Assembly (NCBI GenBank): GCA_019096065.1 | Contig: JAGUCH010000005.1 | Coordinates: forward strand, 4,154,001 to 4,218,000 | Origin: Paracyclopina nana | Lineage: Eukaryota > Arthropoda > Copepoda > Cyclopoida > Cyclopettidae | Reading direction: 5' to 3' | DNA: 64,000 bases | Notes under the pieces: model-generated | The model's database searches: none | Seen by the model: the letters and a program-made list of their open reading frames with translations, nothing else | What the model was told of the DNA's origin: nothing | Made by a program: the position numbers and the translations under genes | Shown here: piece by piece, positions 11,101 to 23,900 of the stretch | How the letters are laid out: every line of letters begins with the position of its first letter | How positions within the stretch are numbered: position 1 is the first letter of the stretch

Positions 11101-13233
11101 GTACTCGGTATCTGGTGGCAGCCCAGAGTTGTCTGGAGGCATGATAAACACAGTTCTGTCCGAGTCCGGAAACTCCAACTCGAGATATCGGTGATCATGA
11201 TCTTTGTCGTGATATTGGTCCATGCACTCGTCAAAAAAGGCCAGGGCTGTGTTAGTGTCAGAGACAAATGACCGCTCCTCTATGAACTTGGTAAACATTT
11301 GAGTTTGCATCAGCATGTTGTAAAATTTATGGTAGTTTTTGTCACGTGAAGCTAAAAAGCCAGACTGATTGAACAAATTCGCCACATCAGTTGCTCCCAC
11401 CGTGGGCATCGCTTTAATAGGCAACAGATAGTTTTTGTAACCACTCAAAATTTGAACCATAAAGGCCAAAAAAGCCTCGCGTATCTCCATTTCGAGCAGC
11501 ATTTCAGGTTTCTTCATTTTAAAGACAAAGTCGATAGTTTCGTCATTATGAGCTTCCAGTTCACGAGCGATTTTGACTTGCATTGCTAATTTCTCGAGAA
11601 GGACTTCCAGGGTATTCTTCAATTGCCTGGCGGGCCTTTTGGGTAGCAGTTTGGTGCTAGCAAAATCCCGAAGGCTTGAAGCTAACGTAATTGTATTGGT
11701 GTCAAGATCAATTGCATTGACATCGTCTGGCTGATCATAAAGATCGAAGAACCTGCAAAAATAAGTGAAAACATGCTTTCAGAAGGATTGGCAATAGTGA
11801 AATAGTGCTTACCTTGAGTCAAGCCCAATAACAACTGGCAGAGGTGCTGCCAAATAGTTGGACATCCCAATGGGGCACAATGGGATGTATGGGCATTGCC
11901 AATAAAATGGAAAGATGATTTGCATCACAGCCTCAGCCACAGAGGTCAACACATCTGGCCTGAATGAATGGATGAGGATTGTCTGTTCGGTCAAGGCCAA
12001 AAAGAGAACAAGTAGACAGTTTTCAGGCCCTAAATTAGCCAGCATATGCCTGAAGCTCGCCCCAGAGCGGGGAAGGGGCAATTCTTCTGGCTGAAATAGG
12101 GCCACTTTTTCCTGGGGACACAGTTGCACCAAAATCCTTGGTCTTTCCGGGCTAGGAAATGGCACATCATACAAAAAGTGGCTGATAAATCTCTCGAGCG
12201 GGATATCGAAAGGCCCCATCAATTGCCGTTTGTGTAAGAAGAACAAGAAGGACTTGAATGCTTCGAAGAAGGGCCACCGACTCAATATGCAGATGGCTTT
12301 GTTGGCCAAGATCTTGCGATCGGATTTTCGCGTCCACTTCTTCGACAACTGTAGCATTTCTCTTTGCTCCTCGCTCAATTTATCTTCGTCATACTCCTCG
12401 TAAAATGTAATAGCTGTTCCATAAACCTTTTCTCTGGAAGCCAACGTGAGCACAAACGTCGATTTAGCGGCAGCTGGTCTTGATGAGCCTGATGGCCAGC
12501 ACTCGAGTGTGGCACCCATTGGCAAGCAGAAAAGCGCCACAATATCCTCAAGCCTGTAGCTTGGGTTATTTTTGAAGGGCAGCCTTGCCAATAGGCCAGG
12601 CTTGTATGATATTAGGTCGGGCCGATTCATCGATTTCTTGTAGCAAATGTACACATCGGACCCCACCATGCCTTTGTTGAGGGTCTTGTCGATTTTCTTG
12701 AATCCGTGGGGAACAACGTCCCCCTTTGTCGTCACAATCACACAAATGTCGACCACAACTTTTTCGTTGGGTGGACTCACCTCTGATGCTCTTCGGTACG
12801 TCAGATACACTGCTGAATTATGCGTATTGTTCACGTTTGCATTGTGTCCATTAGGCGTGAACTCGACAATTTGTGAGTCGGGTGTGACCCGCTCTTTCCC
12901 GTCGTAGAGCACACCAATGTCCAGTAACGGAGGTCGCTCCCGACCCCGTCGAAAGCAGACAAAAACCTCTGGGGCTCTAAATGAGCCCGAATTGAGGTCA
13001 GCGGAGTGGCCTCCCGGAGTTTGCTCCACCATTTGGTAATAATCAGGAACATTTTCTCCGAGAGCGGGAAAGATCACGGTGATGTCAGTTATGGGATCTT
13101 GATAGGCACGTGCACTGGGCTTCAAATTGATCTCCAGCGAATGCTCGTCTAACAGTTGGGGATTTTGGGCTGGCAAGCCAGCCACAACAAAGTAGTCAGC
13201 CACGCTCCGATTGTTTGGATCATCCGAAGCCAT
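8153..13233 (-). CDS. DENND4: DENN domain-containing protein 4 (Crag-like Rab GEF)
   Basis: Four exons: 13233-11813, 11752-10753, 10689-9012 and 8946-8153; 1630 residues against roughly 1600-1900 in the family. DENND4/Crag proteins are guanine nucleotide exchange factors for Rab10 in polarised secretion (family knowledge). The start has the conserved ADYFVVAGLP. An MABP-type region with YRRASE and CYKKS covers about residues 45-210. The tripartite DENN module follows, with FCLPMGATLECWPS, VPFPSPERPRILVQL, LGPENCLLVLFLALTEQTILIHSFRPDVL and FYWQCPYIPLCP. Conserved DLDTNTI, KFYNMLMQTQMF, FVSDTN and RRTKQEIKSA come next, then a PPR-like stretch with LYPVEEICFRVMMHLCG and [20 protein letters not shown]. 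After a long Ser-rich region the C-terminal zinc motif CSRCKNC...CPFC spans the last intron. Intron 2 (10752-10690, 63 nt) has no stop and keeps the frame, so a retained form would add 21 residues. Confidence 0.95.
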
Positions 13234-14070
13234 GTTGCATTATTTGCTCAACGGAAGCTTGATAAGAGGACTCCTCTCCACTGGGAACAGTGATCTAGGA
13301 GCGACTAAGTTGCTTTCGTCGACTGCAGAGAGCGACGACAGCGGGATTTAGGTCAATGGCATCACGGTGCTCTGCAAATGAAAAGGCATGATCTCAACTG
13401 CATAAAAAACGCTCCATACCATGGCAGCAGCAGATAGAAATGTAACCCAATTTTAATTATGGGATACACGTTAACATAGCAAATATAACAAATAATAATT
13501 TAAATGTTGTACAGGACTGTGTGAATGTCTTAAGAAGGCCTTTTTGGTAAAGTGAATGGGGACACCATCTATCATGCAATCTCAAAAGAATCTGAATGCT
13601 GTGACATCTATGAGGACATTGGGCTCCCAGTTGGAGCTTTTAAAGAAAAAAAATTCCAATTGCTATCACTTAGTTCACTTTATGTTGCACTTTTTAAGAG
13701 CAAATAAGCCACTACGGAAATGCATCAGGGAAGAACAGAGAAAGTAAGGCTACAAAATCATGTAATAAGGGCAAGCATTGCAGCAAAGATTATGGGTTGC
13801 ACAAAAAATATTTTTATAGAAAGCCATGGAGAATCGGCACAAATTCAAATATTACAACATTTTAAAGACTGATTTCAATTTTGATACCGCGAAGCGAGTA
13901 ATTGAAATTCTGGCAATTAAGCAATCTTATTAATTATGACATGAAACTCGTTTGGCAAGTAACAAATGAATGATGTCATAATACTATTTTAACCTTTTGC
14001 TAGAATATTTCAGGCCTAGAGGAATGTAGCAATTTAAAAAATCATCTGCTTTCCCCTTATGTCTTGCGGA
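13234..14070. other. Divergent intergenic region, DENND4 to small heat shock gene
   Basis: The part next to 13233 is GC-richer and probably contains the DENND4 promoter and 5' leader. The remainder is AT-rich and no exon was recognised. Confidence 0.4.
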
Positions 14071-14079
14071 GCTTCTAAT

Positions 14080-14087
14080 TTCTAGAA
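14080..14087 (+). promoter_or_regulatory. Heat-shock element core
   Basis: TTCTAGAA is a perfect nTTCnnGAAn inverted pair, the core unit bound by HSF. A further TTC lies at 14073-14075, out of the 5-nt register. The element sits 18 nt before the TATA box of the small heat shock gene, a normal place for HSF control. Confidence 0.65.
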
Positions 14088-14104
14088 AGTGCTAAGTAGT
14101 CTCG

Positions 14105-14112
14105 TATAAAAG
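14105..14112 (+). promoter_or_regulatory. TATA box of the small heat shock protein gene
   Basis: TATAAAAG lies 70 nt before the ATG at 14175. Transcription would start about 30 nt downstream, near the TTAGTA at about 14137, leaving a leader of roughly 38 nt. Confidence 0.75.
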
Positions 14113-14174
14113 CAACGATCTTTTTGAAACCCCAGATTAGTACGAAACGAAACTTGAATCAAGAGAAAACTACA

Positions 14175-14807
14175 ATGGCCGAACAAAGCGACAAGAAGAG
14201 CTGCGAGCATTGCACCCGCCAAAGAGTTCCAATTACGCTGAGGGACTTCTTCTGGCAAGACCCATTTTTCTCCTCTAATTGGGAAGATTTTCACAAGCTT
14301 CACGACGAAATGATGAGAGAAACTAGAGCCGTGTGGCAAAAATTTGATGACCAGCTCAAGCATCTGGAGGCCGCCAAGACGCCAGAGCCTTTGACCTCCG
14401 AAATTACACCCCCGGGCTGGCTAAAGCCAAGAGCTTTCATGAGGCTCCCTTCTATTTTTAACGAAGAGAGAAGCAAAGACCTGTTCAAGGATGACCAGCA
14501 AATTGCCCTCAGAGATGATAACAAGGGCTTCGAGGTCAGCCTCGATACCAGCCATTACCGCCCAGATGAAATTAAGGTCAACGTTGATGCCGATAACGTG
14601 CTTACCGTGGAAGCTAATCACGAAGAGAAGGCTGAGGACGGCTCAAAGCACATTTCTAGGCGCTTCATGCGCAAGTATACTCTGCCTGCAGGCTGCAAGG
14701 CAGACACTGTCACATCAAATTTGTCTTCAGACGGAGTGCTGATGATAAGTGCTCCAAAATTGGCTTTGGAGGGGCCAAAATCTGTTCCTATTAAGCATGT
14801 TCAATGA
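14175..14807 (+). CDS. Small heat shock protein (alpha-crystallin family)
   Basis: Intronless, 210 residues, as is common for inducible small heat shock genes. The ATG at 14175 (CTACAATGG context) was preferred because the upstream frame lies in the presumed leader. The N-terminal arm contains the family-like LRDFFWQDPFF and has an unusual CEHC near its start. The alpha-crystallin domain covers about residues 105-195: GFEVSLDTSHYRPDEIKVNVDADNVL, then EEKAEDGSKHISRRFMRKYTLPAGC and LSSDGVLMISAP. It ends with a short PIKHV tail. These proteins are ATP-independent chaperones forming oligomers in the cytosol. The upstream TATA box and heat-shock element support stress induction. Confidence 0.95.
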   Translation: MAEQSDKKSCEHCTRQRVPITLRDFFWQDPFFSSNWEDFHKLHDEMMRETRAVWQKFDDQLKHLEAAKTPEPLTSEITPPGWLKPRAFMRLPSIFNEERSKDLFKDDQQIALRDDNKGFEVSLDTSHYRPDEIKVNVDADNVLTVEANHEEKAEDGSKHISRRFMRKYTLPAGCKADTVTSNLSSDGVLMISAPKLALEGPKSVPIKHVQ

Positions 14808-14855
14808 ACATGGCTCACTATTATTCTAACAATGTACTAACGATTCTACTTTGAC

Positions 14856-14861
14856 AATAAA
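14856..14861 (+). terminator. Polyadenylation signal of the small heat shock gene
   Basis: A canonical AATAAA starts 49 nt after the stop codon and is followed within 30 nt by a GT-rich tract (GTGTGTTTATC), as expected of a downstream element. Confidence 0.75.
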
Positions 14862-14869
14862 AGCAGCGC

Positions 14870-16470
14870 TCAAGTGTGTTTATCAACTGTTGGTATTTTG
14901 CTTTCTAAAATATGTAAAAACACTCTAATGCTACACTTTTGTCATTTATTCAACTTAGCCCCCCGAAGTGAAATTGAAAGCGAGCCAAGGTTGATGTTTT
15001 TTTGAAAGTCATGGCCTAGGCCGACATCTCAAAGCCTAATCAAATCGCGGAAACTAGGTAGCCAAGGCCGAGTAAGTTAACTGTAAGCTCCTTTCCCCGG
15101 GGATTTTCCAGGAAACTTTGAAAGGAGCAAAGGAAGTTGTTTGCCAAGCATGGAGTCACTTTGATCAGAGCCATATTGAGTTGGCAATCGAATTGGTGTT
15201 TCAGCACATGCCATGAAAAAAGGGAAGGGCTGAAGACGAAGTTAGAGCAACGTAAAATCTACAGCATAATTTAGCTTAGTCTCAAAAATGCAAGATTGAA
15301 ATTAGAAAAATGAGGAGAGTGGCTGAATCGAACTTTACGTCAGTTTCAAGGCACCGAATCAGCTAGGAACAAAGATCCGCAATCATGAATGAAGATTGCA
15401 TGAATATTGAATCAATGAGTCACTCTTAAAAGGCCTAAACAGAAAAGTCGTTCCTTAAAAAGTAGAGCATCACATCTAGCCAGAAATGGCGCAATGCGAA
15501 AGATTAGATAAAATGATGACTCATTACACCTAATTCCCCCATTTTATCTGAATAAGTCGTAGTAAGGCAAAGCAATTTTGTAATGTAGGCTGGCTGATTG
15601 CAAAAATGCTTTTTTAAAAAAGAACTTACCTTTGAATGCATGAAAATCCTCAGCATTCCTCGTGATCAAGCACCTGAAACCGAGTAAGCTCACTTTGTTC
15701 GATTTCCAGGTGGTTGCAATGGACAACTGTTTGAAAAACACAATTTCCTTGATTCAAAATCGACGAGATTCAGCTGTTGTTGTTCTCTTCTTCGTTACGT
15801 GCCATTTGACGGATTTTCAGCTGAAACTTTTTGTTATTATCTCTGCTGTTGCGAGTTAAGAGAACTAGCCGAGTGCGTAGACTGTTCTGACTTTTGACAG
15901 TCCTGCACTCTTTTACACCTTGAGTTATTTGAACCAATGCAATCCATTTTTGCGAGGCATGTATAGAGCCTTGTTTGTAAGTTGGGTTGGGCCTAAGGAT
16001 CATAATTTAAGAATGTGTATCTAGATAGTTTATTCTCTCAATGCAAGGTACGGAAAAGAGAATGTGACATTGATCAAGCACTTTTTTATCCAGGTACACT
16101 TCAAGCAACGCCCTGATTCCATATACTGCTCTACGTATGCTATCTTGACTTTCCTGATTTTATGCATAGTAGAATTCAATCAATATTTATTTTTCTCTCT
16201 GCTGAAAAGTAACACAACCTTCCACTTTCACACGAGGTCCAATCGCAAACAATATCAATAATAATAAGCTTATAATGCAATTGTGTGTGGTTTAAAAAAC
16301 TGTTCCTAAACGATTTGTAATAGTATCTTCGGAGGTGTAGAGGAGGTTCAGTAAAAATAAAAGGGAAATCCACATTCATCCAGGATCACTGCGCAAGTGT
16401 GATCAGCACTTCTTTAAAATAATGTAGTCGATGATGATGATGATGAGCACAAATAAAGATATATCACAAT
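14870..16470. other. Intergenic region, small heat shock gene to Ral
   Basis: No supported gene. The right part should hold the Ral 3' untranslated region. A short ATG-repeat (TGATGATGATGATGATGAG) ends near 16446. The open frames are short and unlike any family. Confidence 0.45.
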
Positions 16471-17917
<1,447 letters not shown>

Positions 17918-20900
17918 TCAAACATTGACGCTGCGCATCGTGACCACAATGTCATCTCTTGAAATGGCACCACCTCCACTCTTATCATTATCGTTGATAT
18001 CATTATCAACCTCATCAATCGGCTTGAACACCGTGCCAGGATTGCCGAAAACTTCTGGGATGTTCTGCTCTGGCCTCAAGTACACACATGAGCTGGAGGC
18101 TGTTTTGTTGCTCAAACTCAAAGTTTGAAGGCTAAGGCTGGCACCGGGCAAGTGTTGGTAGGGATGATTACTATAGAAGAGTCTATGTGGAACTTGCTGC
18201 TGCTGCTGAGGAGTGACCTCAGTTTGAAGCATGGATGAGGAAGAGGCCGCCCTAGGCGGCGGCTGGTATCTTTGATATTGATGAATCGGAGAGCCCACCA
18301 AAGCTCTAGTGTTCTGATTCAATTTGTACTGTTGGATCTGAGGATTGTTGTTATTGAAGTTGTTGCTGGCCAACAGTAATTCCGAGCTGGCAGAATAAGA
18401 CCTCGACTTCGAGGCCAGACGTGAGGACGTTGACTCGTTTGCTAAGATCATTTGCTGCTGGTGCCTTCGGAGCTGCTGGTGCAAACTCTGAGGCTGCAGT
18501 AACAGTGGGCTCATGTTACTGCTACTACTGTGGAGAGGAGAGGCCAATTGGAGTGGAGGCTGCTGGTGTTGTTTGTTGCGGCCAACCGCATTGATGTTTG
18601 GCAAGGATTTGGCTGCGTCCTGCTTCAGCAGCTCCTGAAAAACACCAAAAAAGCAAAGTCATACATAGAAAATCTCATTTAATTAAGTTTTTGGCCGATT
18701 GAAAATTAAATTACACATTTAGGAATTACGTAGAATTACTTTGGACTCACCTGAAAGTAACTTTTGACAGGACTATTTGTCACGCTACCGCCACCAGTAG
18801 TAGATGTAGGCTGATGAACCATCCCCATGGCAGCCGCAGGGGGAAGACCTTGGCCTCTAAGCGGAGATATTTGAGCATAATGGGATGATGACGAGGACTG
18901 AGGCTGGCCCTTAATATGGTCGCTACTACATGCAGTAGCAATACTCATGGGAGACACCGAGGATGGGGAAAATCCGTCCCTGGCATCAGAGGAAGAGGAC
19001 CCTGATGAATACGAGGAGCCAGTCGAGGGCAGCCTCTTGGGCTTCTTGTCCTCGATCTTATAGGGCTGCAAACTCTTCCCTATGGTCTCATACTTGTTTT
19101 CGGTTGAGCAAGAATTGCTCGAGACCACCGAAGGCGGCTGGTAGATGAGTTCTTTGACTTTAGGAATTGGAGGCAATGGTAGATTTTGGAGCTTGTACCC
19201 GCAGCCTCCGGGCCCCGAGGTTTGGAGGCTGTTGAGAGCCCTGCGAATTTCCGCAAGCTCCTGCGCAGCTTTCGAGTGCTGATATCGGTACATTCCATTC
19301 AAGACGTTAAGCTTCTGTCTGACCTCGCTGAACAAAGCGGCCTCCTCTTCCTCGACTAAGGACCTCTGGAGGTCAGCCACTGATTTGGCCACGTTTGACT
19401 TGAGGCTGGCGGCTTTAGCATTCTTCCTGATGCGCCTTGAAGGCAAACTATTGGAGTTAATCACATTGGCTCTCTCATAGAGATGCATTGCAGATTTGAC
19501 AGTTTCGTCGTACGTCTTTAAAATCCCCGACCGCGTCGTCCTCGCCGAGGTCGTCGTAGTAGCAGTTGTCGCAGTGGTGGTCGTGTATCCGGTTGTTGCG
19601 GCCATGGAGCTAACTTCGCTAGAGGCTGAGTTATACGAACGAGCCTCGGTTTCCCCTCGTATATTTTCAATACTGGGAGGCTGCGAGTACGGAGGCGGAG
19701 GCCCCCAAAGGTATCTCGGAAGATGATCCGAATTTATGGCAGCATAATGCGACAAGTCGGCAGGCGTAGTGCCGCTTGAAGGCAGATGATAACCGCGACC
19801 TCGGTAACCCGATGATCCCCCAGAGTTTTGAGGCCGAAATCCATAATGAGAGTCGGGATTGGAATGTCTCCATGAGGGATTGACAGCTTGTCTCGAGGGA
19901 AGTTGGGACCTCATTTGGACATCAGTTGTGGCAACACCAACAGCAGCAGCAGGCCTTTGATGATCAACTACAACGCTATTCATGCTAGAAATCCTATTTG
20001 ACAGCCAAGGGAACCAGTTGCGAAAGGACCTCGATAGACTTCGCGTCAGCAGCCTCGAGTGGCCTCCACCATTATCAGCTTCATCTCTTGAAATTCTGGG
20101 CAAGTCTTCGGGATTTGGTGAGTAAAAGTTGCCATTGTTCCAAGGAAAGCTGACACCGGCCTCCATGGGCTCCGATACGTGCATTGGGTTCCATAAGGAG
20201 CCTGGGCATAAATCAGGAGGATGCATGTTGTAATAACGCGAATCTTCGGAGCAATAACCACACTGGGAAGTGGCTGTCGTCGAGGAGAGCATCATGGAAG
20301 CTGCTGAGGTCGTTGAGGCTGAATTGTGGAGATGCAGCCCACGACGTTGATGGTATAGATGTCGACATCGACGCTCCAATTGCTCCCAGTACTTTTTCTT
20401 CCGCTCATGGCTGCAAAAACCATTAATAATAATACTTGAATGGGTACAATGTACTATTACGTATAAAGAGACTTTCAAAAGGGGGCCAGGGGTTGAGAGA
20501 AAGTACCAATGCTTTTGTAATGGCCACTTTAAGTGTATTTTACCCTAATCTGCTGATTTATGAGCAACCAGGCCATAAATCTAATATTTGAGGGCTTGGC
20601 TGTGAAAGCTTGCTGTGGAAGAAGGTCTTGTGAAAAAATTCAGAAATATTCTTTGATTTATGACAGATGAAATTGGTGCCTACGAAGATTGCAAAATCTG
20701 CGTCACAGAATGCCAATGAGATGGAAAAAGTTGCTGAATAACTCGCGAAACAACTTACCTCAAAAGTTGGTAGACGAGCATGCACGAAAATATGCACACA
20801 AGGATCCCAATGACAGAGAGGCCAAATAGAGCACGAAGGCAGCTGTAGAGCACACCATGGACGACTTCACAATTGGGAGTGCCAGCGAAAACAAATCTCA

Positions 20901-23900
20901 TGGTGGCTGCAAAAGATAAAAGAAGGTTTTTCAAAAGCTCCCCAAGGAACAGTTGTTATTTATAGTAGCTGTAACTTGACCGTACTGAGAAAGCACCTGT
21001 GACAAAATGTCAGAACAACATTACAGATAATGTGTAAAATTAATTAAAATAGGAATATTTTTCGGGTTTTTTGTTGTTGTTATCAAAGCACTTTTGTCAT
21101 CCTCCTGCTGGGCTCTAAAGGGCTTTAGGGTGCTTATTTTAATAGTGAAAGCTAGCAGCGTGGGGCTGAGGGGATCAGCATTTGATCTCCATCATCTCCC
21201 AACATGAGTGATGATAACATAGCTTGTAATAAATGCTCCCATAATTGCTTCCATTCGAGAGATGGCCACTGCTAGCTGTATAGGCTCTCCTTCATATGAG
21301 AAAGTTTGAGCTCACACAAGAATTTGCACAAAAGATGTGTGTGATGTAGGTAGGATGGAGAGAGAGCAGCATGCATAATGACTGCACCACTGAAGTACTT
21401 TCAAGGGTCACGAGCATTCCTTATTTGCTGGTCAAACTGGTGGTGGGCATTAAGGAAAGTTTTTATGGTAACTAAACGTGGCACGTCTTATCACCATTAC
21501 TGGGATATGTTGTTCCCATCATAGCGATAACGTATTTTTTTGCGCAAAGAGGGGAAGAAACTCGCCTTGCTGATAGGGTAAATGGGGTGAGCTATCCCTC
21601 GAGAGGACATTCTCTTAACTCTTAACATCATTTCTTCTCCCCACCCTCCTTCCAGATCAAAATCCTCAGAGACACATCGAAGAACTAGTTGGTATAGAAC
21701 GGGAAATTAGGCCAGTTGTTCAGCATGTATCTCATCTAAATAAAAACACCTCCCTTGTCTAGTGGTACAATATTCACAAGGGAAAGTGCCAGCTTATGGC
21801 TGTCGTGTGGTCTTACAACGGCGGCTGTACTATAGCCACCTTGAAAATTTACTAACTTACAAACTTAACACAATTTGATGCTTAATCGAAAATTCACACC
21901 TTAGCGTGAGTTTGTCAATTATAATTTAGTATTACACAAACTCTGGATATTCAATAAAATGCATCCAACTTGACAGCTCACACCTTTGTCACAAATGGGG
22001 CAGATAAAATTCTCAATTTGACAGCTGATGTATTTTTTTGTGACTTCTTAAAGGTTCATTGAAAAGGTCCTTCAAAGTAATCTATGGCAATTTTTGATAT
22101 GAAAGCATTGAAAAATAATAATTCGTAATAACAGCATTTTAATGAAACTTCATTAGCCTATTCAACGATCAGATTGGCTTTCATTTTTGGCTATATTTGG
22201 ATGATACTTTAATTAGTACTTTTTTTTGTTAACTAATAAGCTGGTATGCCCAAAACTTCTTAAGAAAATAAGCAGCAGCACATCAACTTTCCTTAAAGAC
22301 ATTTTTTCTATACCTTAATCTGTTATTTTTACATGAACAATACATAAGTGCAATAATTAAAACCAGAAAATACAAATTTTCCAATTCTGCCGTTTTTATC
22401 ATCTCAGTTTGATAAGAAACTATTTTTGAAACCCATTGACATGTGTGAATTCACACTTAGGGGTCAACTGATGTCAAGTTTGCATTCTATCAATTGATTG
22501 ACACCACCAAACTGAGTTTGTACTTTATTAATTTTAAAATACAAACTTTCACAAAGGTTTGAATTCGCACCTCAGGGCCACTTGGGGTCAAGTTTGTATA
22601 TTTGTAGATTTTCAAGGTAGGTAGATTAGCGCCACCCGGTCTTACAACTTTGCTCACGACAAAAACAATTATCTCCTATTCTTATTTTTCAAGAGTAAGA
22701 AAAATACACATCTTCCAGGCATTAAATTCAAGAGACGTTGCAGTAAAAAGATACTTTTCTGAAAGTCCTGAGAATTCGGTAAAGGAGGAAAGTTTGCTAC
22801 CATTCGATTGTGGAAATATGACAGTCCCTTGGTACCCCAAATCGATCTTTTGGGTCAACGACTTTAAATTGCCATTGGCAGGCCAATCATGCCCCAAACT
22901 TTTGGCACCCAACACAAAATCCTATCAAAGAATATTATGCAGCAGTATTCCAAAGAAGTTGGATAAAGTGAGGGGGGAGAAGAGGATATGTATAGGGAAA
23001 AATCTGAAAGAAGTAAGCTCCTCACAAGCCTTTTTTTCTCCTCGTTCGTCTGGCAGCATAACCTGCGACTAGTAGGTTAAAACGCTAGATAATATTCAAA
23101 TTCCTGAATGTGTAATGCGCAAGGAGGTTGGTCTTATACAGCCGATTCCCCTTCAATTTTTGGTGCTCCTGCAGAATCGTCTTCAGGAAACCCCCTGCCC
23201 ACCATCCTGTCAAAAAGAAAATGACAGCAAGAAATTCCCCCAACATCAGTGTATATCGTAGAGCCACCAGAACGAATTGCAACAGCTCAAAGGGAATCTA
23301 ATTTTGAGTTCGATTACTGCACACATCCTCCTTTTATGATCTAATATCACAATATGGGTGGGAGACATAAAAAGAAAGCTGGCAGAAAACCAAGAGACTG
23401 TGCTACAACAAAGTAAAGCATTCCTGTATTCTGATGCGAGAAAATACAATCAAGAGCTAAAGTGTATTCATTGGCTGTATTACGGATGTAAGGGGGAAAA
23501 TAGCACGGCTTAAGGAGTGAAAGCTGGTTGAGTCATGGTCAAACTACTGCTACTATAATCCAATAATTTCCTGCGTTTCCAAATCGTGGTCCCAAAGTAA
23601 GCTGGAGTTGAGCAAATGTAAATTCCCCCTCAAGTTCATGCTAGTTTCGCTCTATAATGGATGCTTAATTAGGCACATTTCTGGCAGCTCCATTACATAT
23701 CATCAGGGAGGAAATGGGAGCCGTTTTAAACTATAGCTACTTTCCCAACTTGAAAGTTCCGAGTGGCTGTAGATGGCAGCTCGAGAACGTAGCCTAGCTT
23801 CCCTTCATTAAGCAAGAACAAGGCAAGCTAGCCACTCTAGGGGATTTCGAAGGAAACATCCCCGAAAGGAAAAAGGATGCGCAGTGCGTGCACCATGAAA

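Noticed and set aside
22650..23072. 140-codon plus-strand frame in the ENTREP intron, starting just after the transposon's right flank
   Set aside because: I could not match it to any family or to transposase motifs; its position next to the element is suggestive but not evidence of coding.
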